Under the pieces are notes generated by a model, which was not told where the DNA came from, did not search any database, and saw nothing but the letters and a program-made list of their open reading frames with translations. A stretch of DNA of 64,000 bases from assembly GCF_018446385.1 (NCBI RefSeq), contig NC_055987.1:4860705-4924704 (forward strand), in the 5' to 3' direction. The position numbers and the translations under genes are program-made. The DNA is from Zingiber officinale. Lineage: Eukaryota; Streptophyta; Magnoliopsida; Zingiberales; Zingiberaceae. This document shows positions 33,153 to 43,821 of this stretch, piece after piece (the first letter of the stretch is position 1; the number at the start of each line of letters is the position of its first letter).

Positions 33153-33770
33153 TCACCCAAGCGATCGGAGTTTCGGAAGAAGAAAAGGAGTCAAAAGAAG
33201 TTGGAAAAGCAAGCTGAAGGTGCCCTCAACGAAGTGTTGAGGACGCCTCCGCTGCCTGCAGGCATGAGGGCACCCACATTGCCTTGAGGGCGCCCTCCAC
33301 ACTGTCCAGGGCGCCCTCAAGGCTATTGAGGGCGCCCTCGACCCAATTTACTTGACTGTTTCGTAGTTGGATAAAGTTTATCCAATGCCTTGACTAGAGG
33401 CGCCCTCAACCCCCTTAGAGGCGCCCTCAAAATTCGAGATAGGATTTCTAGGAGCTATATAAAGATCTCTGGAGCTAGAAAATTATCAATTCGACTCTGT
33501 AATCAATTTCTAGCAACTCTTGAGCTCTCTAAGTATGTAAAAGGCTTATCCGCCTTTAGAGAAAAAGTTTCTTAGTGCGCTATTCAACTGTCTTGGATTA
33601 ACAACTATCTGGGTTGTAACCAAGTCAAACTGCTGAGTCTCTTTTCCTTCTTTTCTGTTATTTGCGTTTATTTTATTGTTGTTAATTTAGAGTTGAAAGT
33701 ACGAGGAGGGTAGTTCTTATTTTACAGGCAATTCATCCCCCCCCCTCTTGCCAGTCCTATTGCACCAACA
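33153..33770 (+). repeat. element C 5' LTR, part 2
   Basis: Continues the LTR from 19567. Five GGCGCC words embedded in GGGCGCCCTC / GAGGCGCCCTC contexts (33289-33425) precede a TATA box TATATAAAG at 33456-33464. Ends TGCACCAACA. Confidence 0.9.
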
Positions 33771-33772
33771 AG

Positions 33773-33785
33773 TGGTATCAGAGCC
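33773..33785 (+). promoter_or_regulatory. primer-binding site of element C
   Basis: TGGTATCAGAGCC two bases after the 5' LTR, complementary to initiator Met-tRNA. Confidence 0.88.
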
Positions 33786-33817
33786 AGACCGCCGACTGAA
33801 GCATCAAGATCAAGACG

Positions 33818-34793
33818 ATGGCCGGTGGAAGTATTCATCCCCCGAAATTCGACGGAGACTTCGCAACATGGAAACGTCGAATGGAGGTATTCTTCAAAAT
33901 AAAATTTGATATTCTTTTAATTATGAAATATGATTTTACAGCCCCTAAAGACAAGGAAGATACAACTGGACGAAAAAGGAGCAAGCTGATTTCGTGGCCA
34001 ACGGAAAGGCAGAGTTCCATCTGCTCAGCATTCTGCCACCCCAAGAGATAAGTCAGATTAGAAGTTATGACTCCGCCAAAGACCTCTGGGAAAAATTTCT
34101 GGAGCTCCACGAAGGCACCTCAGAAACAAAGTTAGCAAAGCGCGACATCCTCCGGACTCAGCTGACAAATCTCTGGATGAACAACGGTGAAAAAGTAGCG
34201 CAACTCCAAGCGAAAATCAAGGAGCTAATAACTCAACTGAACAACATCGGAAAATCGGTAACAAATCGAGACTCGATATGGTATGTGTTTAATGCCTTCC
34301 CAAGAACCCCAAAATGAGCATCCTTAGTAGATTCATACTACATCTCTAAGGACTTTGAGGTAAGTACGCTGCAAATTTGTTTTCAACTTTTGAACTTCAC
34401 GAGTCTTGAATTGCAGAACCTAAACAAATAGAGAAGTCAAATCTCAATGTTACCTTACAAGCCGAGATGGATGATGCCGACTTCAAAGCATCGATCGATG
34501 AAAATGAAGCGGAGTTATTGGTAAGGAAGTTAAATAAGTTTATTAAAACTAATAAATTTAGATCACAGTCGAGAAAGCATCAACGCAACAGAAGGACGGT
34601 CCGATGCTACAACTGTAACGAGGAAGGATACAACAAGGATGACTTACTAAAGTTGAAGAAAAGGGACAAGGTGAAGTCCCAAAGACCGACGTCCACTAAA
34701 TGCAAGAGTCTGAAGACTACATGGGATGAATTATCATCCTACGAATCTGAAGTCGAAGTCTTCTCGGGGTTAGCACTGATGGCCAACCATTAA
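33818..34793 (+). pseudogene. element C gag remnant
   Basis: Begins MAGGSIHPPKFDGDFATWKR, a copia Gag start. A frameshift near 33965 moves the reading to the frame with DLWEKFLELHEGTSETKLAK, a TGA at about 34315 replaces the usual Trp before ASLVDSYY, and the zinc knuckle near 34605 (CYNCNEEGYNK) has lost the His and last Cys. A Gag C-terminal motif survives near 35220-35265 (NPVGRNLYWVPKSFLN). Gag packages the RNA; this copy cannot. Confidence 0.85.
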
Positions 34794-35847
34794 GTAGAAA
34801 AAGATAAGACCAGCTCATAAATGAGCATAGATGAAAGGGGAGGATCATCAAAAGAAGAAAGCTGCGATGAAGGGGGAGCATCAGAAATTGAGGTAAGTAA
34901 GGTACGTGCTCTAACTCCCAAGTAGTCCTTTCAGTTTATTAAAATGCTTACTAAAAACTTAGTTAAGTTAGAATGGGAAAGTAATGAGCTAAAATTAAAC
35001 TTAGCAAAAGCATGTCCTCTAGAAATGTATGATAATCTAAAATTAGGGAATAAAAAATTGAAATTAAGATTGAAAAATTGAAAGATGATCATGCATGCTT
35101 AAATAAATTTCAAAAATTAAAACTTAGAACTTATGGGAAATTAAATTGGTACATTAAACATCACCAAGGACAACTTAGAAAAATTCCCAGAAATTATATA
35201 CCCCCTAAGTTTTTGATTAATCCAGTAGGAAGGAACCTATATTGGGTTCCAAAATCTTTTCTAAATTAAATTTTTGTAAGTTAGCGCTTTCAGCAAGAAA
35301 TATTAAACAGTTAATTTCTTTATGAGACTTTGTCTAAGAAAGTGGTTGTTGTTCTAATAACCAAGAAGATCTACTGTCTCGCCATTGCCTGGAAGCCAAA
35401 ACATTGAAATAAAATATTTAATTAACTTACTGATAAATCATGAAAATAGAAATTAAACATTGTTATCATGAAAATAGAAATTAAACAATGCTTTAACAAG
35501 TTGTTTTAAACATTTATTGGAAATTTCTTTTAAAAAAAAATTACATTATTTAAATTGCCTAAAAGTTAGAGTTCTTTGTTAACTTAGAATTTATTTTGAA
35601 ATATTCCTATCCTGATTTTTTCTGAGATCAAAGGGAGAGAGATAGGAATAAGTTTAGGGAGAGTTAATATTTTTTAAAAAAATTGGTACTTAAATATTTT
35701 TTGTGTTGCAAATTTTATTATGTTGCAAATTCTGTTATTGCAATCTTTATACTTAAAATGTTAGTTTAGTAATTTTTTAAATTACTATTTGTTTATTTTT
35801 TTACCCTAACTTGAACTTGAATTGATGCACATCAAAAAGGGGAAGAT
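34794..35847 (+). other. element C 3' internal spacer and PPT
   Basis: Remainder of the internal region. Apart from the Gag C-terminal remnant there is no pol homology; it is A/T-rich and ends in the purine tract AAAAAGGGGAAGAT. Confidence 0.75.
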
Positions 35848-36800
35848 TGTTGGATCCCGTGGTTGTTTTGATGTGATCAACCAAGTTAGGTTAGGTCCTG
35901 TTTAGTTTTGATTCCTGTGTTTAAGTGTGCAAGAGTTTAGGAGCGTAGGAAGTCGAGCAGAAGACGCAGCTAGCGAGAAGGACGGCACGGGAAGGAAGCC
36001 GACTGGTTTGGTGCGTCCAAAGGATGAAAGAGCTGTGGAAGAGTACACCGATGGACGAGAAAAACGTGCATGACGTTCGAGGGACGAGAAGCCGTGATGG
36101 AAGCCTGCTCGAGAAGAAAGCCGAAAATTAGATTCGGGTGAGCTCTATTTCGGTTAGCCGCAATTACCCAAGCGATCGGAGCTTCGGAAGAAAAAAAGGA
36201 GTCAAAAGGACCTGGAAAAGCAAGCTGAAGGTGCCCTCAACGAAGTGTTGAGGGCGCCTCCGCTTCCTACAGGCATGAGGGCGCCCTCATTGGCTTGAGG
36301 GCACCCTCATTGCCTTGAGGGTGCCCTCCACACTGTCTAGGGCTCCCTCGAGGCCATTGAGGCCGCCCTCGACCTAGTCTATTTGACTGTTTCGTAGTTG
36401 GATAAAGTTTATCCGATGCCTCGACTAGAGGCACCCTCAACCCCCTTGGAGGCGCCCTCATGACTCAAGATAAGATTTCTAGGAGCTATATAAAAGCCCC
36501 TGGAGCTAGGAAATTATCAATTCAACTCTGTAATCAATTCCTAGCAACTCTTGAGCTCTCTAAGTATGTAAAAGGCTTCTCCGCCTTCAGAGAAGGAGTT
36601 TCTTAGTGCGTTGTTCAACTGTCTTAGATTAACAACCAACTGGGTTGTAACCAAGTCAAACTGTTGAGTCTCTTTTCCTTCTTTTCTGTTATTTGCGTTT
36701 ATTTTATTGTTGTTATTTTAGAGTTAAAAGTATGAGGAGGGTAGTTCTTATTTTGCAGGCAATTCACCCCTCCCCTTTTGCCAGCCCCGCTGCACCAACA
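35848..36800 (+). repeat. element C 3' LTR
   Basis: 953 bp, TGTTGG...CCAACA. GGCGCC-type palindromes, some mutated to GGTGCCCTC or GGCACCC, lie upstream of TATATAAAAG near 36488. Followed by the TTCCA duplication. Confidence 0.92.
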
Positions 36801-36805
36801 TTCCA

Positions 36806-36986
36806 TTCCATTGTTTTCTCGGACATCTATTTGATTTGAATGTCGGAGTGCCTGCGCTAGCACCCCTCTTTAACCCGGTGACTGGCGCTCTTTTCTCCCA
36901 GTTTGTGTCTTTGTCACATAGGAGTACTCGGCATTGCTTTCTTACAACTCAAGGTATTTTTGCAGTCAATATTAGAGTCACCTGCC
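36806..36986 (+). repeat. element D LTR, middle piece
   Basis: Continuation of the gypsy LTR after element C. It lies between the TTCCA of element C and the CAGCA of element B. No gene. Confidence 0.6.
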
Positions 36987-36991
36987 CAGCA

Positions 36992-38331
36992 TGTTGGTGC
37001 GGGAAGCATCCGACGATTGAACCTGAGTTTTGATAATGGCAAAGGATTCAAAGTTAAGGTGTGTTGTGAACTAACGTGCTTGATTGAGTGTTTCAGGTAA
37101 GTCCTAACTGTGGTTAGGCAAGGTAAAAATCCTAGGGGGTGGTAACCCTAGGTCATAGGGAGTGGTAACCCTATACGGAAAGTCTTGGTAAGGTCGAGTG
37201 CTTCAGGCAAAAGTCCTAGGGGGTGGTAACCCTAGGTGGAAAATCCTGGTGTCGCGAACCAGGTGGAAGACTGGACGGGTCGGGAAACGGGCGTCCAGCA
37301 AAAAGTCCGGAGGCATCAAACACCGAGCAAAAATCCAGTCGATCTGGAGGATCGCACTGGCAAAAGGTAAAATCTCCTGAGTGGAGTAGGTGAGGACGCG
37401 TTCCCCATAGAGGGAACAGTAGGCGTCGGGTCGACCTAGGGTTTCCGGTCAGAAACCCGAAGTCAGACCCGGGCAGTCCGATGACTGTCAAATTTAATTA
37501 TATATATTATCTTTTGTGTTCTAACTCTGTTTTGCAGGAAACTAATTTTTTTATGCAGGGTTAGGACTGACCAGGATCGGTCGACCGAACCTCCAAGCTG
37601 CCAGATCAGATCTCCAGAAGTTGGACTGGGCTCGACCAGGGATCGGTCGACCGGACCTCGGGATCGGTATACTGAACCGGGGATAGGTATCGACTGGATC
37701 AAGCCGAAGTGTGCGGGTCAGAGGAGACTGATCGGTCGACCGGACCCTGGGATCGGTCGACCGAACCCAGGGATAGAGTTTGACCAGATCGAAGCAGAGC
37801 GACGGATCGATGGATCAGATGCGGTGGAGATCATCTGATCGGTAGACTGAACATGAGGATCGGTCGACCGATCCACTTCGGGTCAAACCTGATCCCACTT
37901 GGGGATCTAGATCAGACCTTGCAGAGCTATAAAAAGAGGCCTCGAGGTGCAGCTCAAATCATTAATTTCCGAACAGTAGTTCTGTGCTCTTGTGTGCTCC
38001 GTACGCTTCAACAACGCTTTGCTGCTACAACGAACTGAAACTCCAAAGCTCTTCTATTTTCTTGTTCGTTGGTAAAACTTTCTTATTTGTACTTAACTGT
38101 AATTGCTTCTAGCTTGTAATAATTCCGGATTTATAGTTGTTGCCCACCGAAAGTGGTCAAGGACCGCGGGCCTTCGAGTAGGAGTCGAGATAGGCTCCGA
38201 ACGAAGTAAAACACTTGCGTCCTTTGTGTTTGTATTTACTTTCCGCTGCGTTTCTACTCTTAGTTTTAAATCGCTAAAATAGCCACGAGCGCTATTCACC
38301 CCCCCCCCCCTCTAGCGCTTTCGATCCATCA
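36992..38331 (+). repeat. element B 5' LTR
   Basis: 1340 bp, TGTTGG...CCATCA. Five GGATCGGTCGACCG-type palindromes plus degenerate ones (37574-37870) lie upstream of the TATA box CTATAAAAAGAGG (about 37927). Before them are repeats of CCTAGG and GGTAACC words (about 37130-37240). Confidence 0.93.
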
Positions 38332-38333
38332 AT

Positions 38334-38345
38334 TGGTATCAGAGC
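38334..38345 (+). promoter_or_regulatory. primer-binding site of element B
   Basis: TGGTATCAGAGC two bases after the 5' LTR; complementary to initiator Met-tRNA. Confidence 0.9.
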
Positions 38346-38594
38346 GGGGTCGTTTTAAATCGGTGCAACCACCATTCAAAATAATTTTTCCGTGGTATTT
38401 TCAGATTTTTCGAAGTCAATTAGAATTTGGCTTTATAGACATATTCTAATTCTTTTCTCGAATCGGTTTTCTGCTCGAGGTTGGTGCAACACCGCCCGAG
38501 TTCGTGTTCTATTCTTTTTATATACCGCACTACTAAGTCAGGACCAAGTCCTGAAATTTTCTTGTTGTTTATTTTTTTATATAGTTGATCTAAA

Positions 38595-40291
38595 ATGACC
38601 CTTCAAGAAGGCTACAGTACAGCCCCCCCGCTATTCACCGGAGACGACTTCGGGTACTGGAAGGGTCAAATGGAGGCATATCTCTAGACTCATTTTGAAG
38701 TCTGGATGATCGTCAAAACCGGATTTCAACTACCAACTGATAGCGCCGGCAAACCACTACCATACGAGGACTGGGACGCATCTCTGATTAAAAAGGTGGA
38801 AGCTAATGCCAAGGCGACCTGCACCCTCCAGTGTGGCCTATCAAAAGAAGAACTCAACCGCGTCGGCCCCTTCAACAGTGCCAAGGAGTTGTGGGAGAAG
38901 TTCATTGAACTTCACGAAGGAACGCCCGACACCAAAATAAGTAAAAGAGACTTAATCTTCAATAAATTATTTAATATCAAACTGCAGGAAGGTGAGACAG
39001 CTGCCCAACTCCATGCCCGGATTCAAGATCTGCTCAACGGTCTTCATGCGATTGGACAGAAGGTAGATAACCGGAACATCATAAGGTACTCTTTAAACGC
39101 TTTCCGAGGAACACCTTGTGGGCATCCATAGTAGATGCGTACAAGGTTTCTAAGGACTTATCTACCATTAAGTTAGATGAACTTTTTACAGAATTCGAAC
39201 TTCACGAACAGACTAATGCACGCCCGACCGAGAAAGGGTTGGCTTTGGTTGCAGGAACAGGGAGAATGCGCGAATCAAAGATAAAGCGCAGAACCGAACC
39301 TGAGTCAGAAGAAGAACCAGATTCGGAAGATGATGATGAGCTTACAACCGAAATAGTCAACCTAGTAAAGAAACTCTGCAAAAAGAAGGGCTTCAACAAA
39401 AAGGATGTCAGAAAGGCCATCCAGTCCAAAGAAGCCCAACCAAGCTCGAAGGTCAAATTCGAAGTGACCTGCTACAGGTGCAATCAGAAGGGGCACATCA
39501 AGGCAAACTGTCCGAACCAGAAGGATCCAAAGAAACCAAAGAGAAAGAAGGCATTGAAGGCAACATGGGACGAGTCTTCTTCCGAGGAATCCAACGACGA
39601 AGCACTAGAGCAGACGAATTTTCTCTCGTTGACAGCCCGGGACTACACCAACGGATCCGGAAGCGAGGACGAATCGGAAGCCGAGTCCGAGAGAAGCCAC
39701 AGATCCGCATCCGTTTTCGAAGGGACAAACCCCTCTGTAAGTAAAAATCGTTTATATAGCTTAATTAATTATTTAATGCATAAAGTAGCTAAGTCCAAAA
39801 TTCGAATCAAATCGCTTCTAAAGGATGTAACACTCCTTAAAGAAACGACTAATAACGAATCCTTGACTGAACTAGTTCAGACTGGAACCTCAACTCAAGT
39901 TCAAAAACTTGAGGAAGAGAATTCCAACCTGAAAAGTCAAGTCAAGGATTTGAAGACAACCTTAGAACGATTTTCCTTGGGATCTAAGAATCTTGACTTG
40001 ATTCTTGGAACACAAAGGGCAATCTACAATAGAATTGGACTAGGATACAAATCGAAAAAGAAGTATAAGTCATATTTATCTCTCATACAAAGAACAAATA
40101 GAAAAATGGTCCAAGCATGGGTTGCCAAGTCCAACCTGATCAATCAAGTTGGACTAGGACAATATTGGATTCCCAAGGATCAAATACATTACCTCGATAG
40201 ACCATATCGAAGTTATGATCCAAGGGGAGCTAAAACGATTAAAATTCAAAATTTAATTAAAAAAAAATTCGAAATAAAAATTACAAATTAG
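38595..40291 (+). pseudogene. element B gag, broken
   Basis: Starts MTLQEGYSTAPPLFTGDDFG. A TAG at 38685-38687 interrupts it after 30 codons, and a one-base frameshift lies near 39100-39130 (RGTP then, in the new frame, WASIVDAYKVSKDL). Downstream are an acidic linker and an intact CX2CX4HX4C zinc knuckle CYRCNQKGHIKANC (about 39470-39511), a coiled-coil-like region (39800-39980) and a C-terminus with IGLGYKSKKKYKS and QYWIPKDQIHYLD. Gag forms the particle and binds RNA. Confidence 0.9.
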
Positions 40292-41044
40292 ATAAAAAAT
40301 TCGAAATTAAAATTAAATTAAAAAATTAAAAATTAAATTAAAAAATTTAAAATAAAAATTAAAAATTAAATTAAAAATTCGAAATTTAAATTAAAATTAA
40401 AAAAATTAAAAATTAAATTAAAAATTCGAAATTAAAATTAAATTAAAAAAATTAAAATTTAGAAAATTCAATTAGATCAAAATTCGAAATTAAACTTAAC
40501 ATTCTAAATTCAATTGAAAATAGAAGGAGGATCCAGAATAGCTGGCACCCGCAACTAAACTACCCGACTGGGTAACCAAACTTAATCTACCCGAAATGGG
40601 TAAACAAGAGTAGACTACCCGGCAGGGTAATTTAAGTTAGATAAAATAGGCTAGGTTTAACTTGACCCACGGTACTGGTGAAGTTTTTGGATGATAGTAC
40701 GTTAGGGAAGCTTGGGCATCGCATGTCTAGGAAGATATGACTTCGACCTGGTGCATTTGGCCAAGTGGAACTGACCGAAGCTACCCTTAAATGGATCCTA
40801 ACTAGTTAGACCAAGGTTTAGTTTTAAATTCAATAGGTAGGACTATTTAGAAAACCTCGAAGGCATGGTTACTTTAATGAGTTCCTTGTGACTCACCATA
40901 GCCCAGAAGTTTATCCAAATAATGCTTACTTGTTGAACCCAAATCTAAACATGAATCTAATACAGAGTTAAACATAATCCTAAAATTGAATCTTAATTCA
41001 TCTTACAAAAAATTATAGGAGTCCCTGATTGAAAATTTAGATCG
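40292..41044 (+). other. element B gag-pol spacer
   Basis: Low-complexity AAATTAAAATT-type sequence (40240-40480) and then non-coding sequence with decayed coding traces. No intact domain seen. Confidence 0.6.
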
Positions 41045-41765
41045 GGTGAAATGACTAAGGAATTCAAATTAAAATTAACTTAAATATTTTTCAAATTAAA
41101 ATTAACTTAAATACTTTTCAAATTAAAAATTAACTTAAATATTTTTCAAAAATAAAAATTAACTTAAATATTTTTCAAATTAAAATTAATTCAAAATAAA
41201 AATTAGCTTAAATATTTTTCAAATTAAAATTAACTTAAATATTTTTCAAAAATAAAAATTAACTTAAATATTTTTCAATTAAAAATTAACTTAAATATTT
41301 TTCAAATTAAAAATTAACTTAAATATTTTTCAAAAATAAAAATTAACTTAAATATTTTTCAAATTAAAAATTAACTTAAATATTTTTCAAATTAAAAATT
41401 AACTTAAATATTTTTCAAATTAAAAATTAACTTAAATATTTTTCAAAAATAAAAATTAACTTAAATATTTTTAAAATTAAAAATTAACTTAAATATTTTT
41501 CAAATTAAAAATTAACTTAAATATTTTTCAAATTAAAATTAACTTAAATATTTTTCAAAAATAAAAATTAACTTAAAAATTTTTCAAATTAAAATTAACT
41601 TAAATATCGTTCAAAATTAAAAATTAACTTAAATATTTTTCAAATTAAAAATTAACTTAAATATTTCTCAAAAATAAAAATTAACTTAAATATTTTTCAA
41701 ATTAAAATTAACTTAAATATTTTTCAAAAATAAAAATTAACTTAAAATATTTTTCAAACTTAAAC
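41045..41765 (+). repeat. AT-rich minisatellite inside element B
   Basis: About 28 tandem units of 22-29 bp built on AATTAACTTAAATATTTTTC, with two linker variants (AAATTAAA and AAAAATAAA). It lies between gag and protease. Confidence 0.92.
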
Positions 41766-41929
41766 ATTTTTCAAAAATTCTCCAATTAAACGTCAAACCA
41801 CCATACAAACACCCATAGAATGAACTAATTGTTAACTCAGATTGGAGAAGATGCAAAATTAAGGACTTACTTCAATCAAACTGTCTTTTGATCCATCAAC
41901 TACTTTATGTGTAGGAATTTGATCAATGG

Positions 41930-43108
41930 ATGTTAGACAGTGGATGCTCCAGACATATAACTGGAGATAGGTTGAAGTTCACTAAGCTAAAACTAAAGAA
42001 CGTAGGATCAGTTGCATTCGACAACGATGGAAAACTGAAAGTAATCGGAAAAGGTAATATCGAACTTAACTACGATTTTATTATTCGAAAAGTATTATTA
42101 GTTGAAAATTTTAATTTCAATTTATTAAGTATAAGCCAATTATGCGATACTGGTTACTCAGTTAATTTTACCAAGTCCGAATGTATAGTCAAACATATTG
42201 ATAATACAAAAATCATACTTAAGGGCACTAGGAAAGATAATGTCTACACCATTTATCTACCAACACCCTCAATAAAGTGTTTTCTAACACAACAAGAGGA
42301 AACTGAGTTGTGGCACAGGAGACTAGGTCACACTCACACGAGACTCATTTCAAAAATGAGTCAAAATGGACTAGTCAGAGGGTTACCCAAATTAAAAGTT
42401 ATTGAAAATTCAATCTGTAATGCGTGTCAACAAGGAAAACAAACCAAGTCAACCCACAAGTCAACCAATCTAGTAAGAACTACTTGTTTACTTGAGCTCC
42501 TTCACCTAGACCTATTTGATTCACACGGAGTCAAGTCTCTAAGCAAGAACTAGTATTGCTTAGTTATAATAGATGACTTCTCCAGGTTCACCTGGGTAAA
42601 ATTTCTATAAAAAAAGATGAAACCTTTGAAATATTTAGTAATTTTTGCAAATTAACAGAAAATGAAAAAGATCCTAAATTTAAAAGAATAAGAAGTGACC
42701 ATGGAGGAGAATTTGAGAATCACAACTTTACTGATTTTTGTGAATTAAATGGGTACAAACATGAATACTCCTGCCCTAGGACCCCTCAAAAAAATGGTTT
42801 AGTAGAACGTAAAAACAGAACCCTACAAGAAGTTGCTAGAACCATGTTAAACGAATATAAACTATCTAATCAATTCTGGGCTGAAGCAGTTAGTACATCA
42901 TGTTACATTCAAAATAGGATTTTAATTAACAAATTTCAAAATAAAACACCCTATGAAATTTATTATAATAAAATTTCCAACTTAAACTATTTAAAAGTAT
43001 TTGGGTGTAAAGTCTTCATTTTGAACACTTAAGACTACTTAGGGAAATTTACATCAAAAATAACCCCGGGAATATTTTTAGGGTATTCAACAACCAGTAG
43101 AGCATATA
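41930..43108 (+). pseudogene. element B protease-integrase, broken
   Basis: Protease active site in LDSGCSRHITG (Asp codon about 41936), then the pre-integrase zinc motif HRRLGHTHTR...CNACQQGK (42313-42440), then the integrase core: DLF Asp near 42510, Asp in RSDHGGEFE (42697-42699) and Glu in NGLVERKNR (42805-42807), so the D-D-E triad is present. TAG at 42551-42553, a frameshift near 42610 and TAA at 43030-43032 break it. The reading is then cut by a solo LTR at 43114. Confidence 0.9.
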
Positions 43109-43820
43109 GAGTGTGATCCGGCGGTAAGAATGGGGGACCCACTTCCTGAAGGGTCCCAGCCTGAGGACGGATGGAGGGATGATTAAGCGGGTAATGGCCG
43201 CGTCAAGCAGTTGAGCAGGTCCGAGCGGAGCCAGAGATAACCTAGCCATAGGCTTGGGTTTCCGACGCCAAGGCGGGAGGACTGAATGGCCGAGCGGGTG
43301 TCTGCCCGGCTGGAACCGAAGGGCCGAGCGGGTAGTCCGTTCGGCCAGGATAAGGGCGAGGATACAAAGGTTAGCCGAGCGACCTATTCGTTCGGCTCGG
43401 GATATGGGATGTCAGCAAAGGCATGTCTGATGATTATGCCGTACACAAGATTTCACGATAGAGGGTCTTGCCGCCACATCATGGAGAGGTCGATACAGTA
43501 GCGGTATGGCCTTATGGATGCCCTTCTGACAGACCCATACCTGGGCATGGTCGAAAGCAGGTGATTGCTTTGATTGGCGCGCCCAGGCTCCTTCGAGAGG
43601 TCTATATAAGGTCTCCATTTCTTCACCGGAGGTACGCTGGTTTGAATCTCTGAAGCCACCTCTTTGTTATTCCTCGCCTGACTTGGGCGTCGGAGGGCCG
43701 TCGCCGGGACACCCCTCCCGGCCCGGTTTTGTTGCAGGTTCGCCGGAGCACTCGAGGATCCAGCAGGGAGCGCCACATCCCCAGCGTCCATTGACTCCTG
43801 GTTCGGATAGGATCAGAGTG
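43109..43820 (+). mobile_element. solo LTR inside element B pol
   Basis: 702-bp LTR (43114-43815) with TGATCC...GGATCA ends, flanked by GAGTG (43109-43113, 43816-43820). GC-rich, unlike the AT-rich pol around it. TATA box TCTATATAAGG at 43601. Repeats of GGCCGAGCGG and TTCGGC precede it. The LTR looks gypsy-like, but family is not proven. Removing it rejoins pol through AYRV|YNKN. Confidence 0.9.
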
Positions 43821-43821
43821 T

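Larger units (their letters stand above)
19248..36805 (+). mobile_element. element C: gag-only copia-type retrotransposon with nested insertions
   Basis: The element runs 19253-36800 and is flanked by TTCCA (19248-19252 and 36801-36805). Its 5' LTR is split by element A into 19253-19567 and 33153-33770; the 3' LTR is 35848-36800 (953 bp). A Met-tRNA-type primer site TGGTATCAGAGCC follows at 33773, and a purine tract AAAAAGGGGAAGAT precedes the 3' LTR (35834-35847). Without element A it is about 4.0 kb. Only gag is recognisable; protease, integrase, RT and RNase H are absent. The 5' end reads TGTGGG rather than TGTTGG, a point change. Confidence 0.92.
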
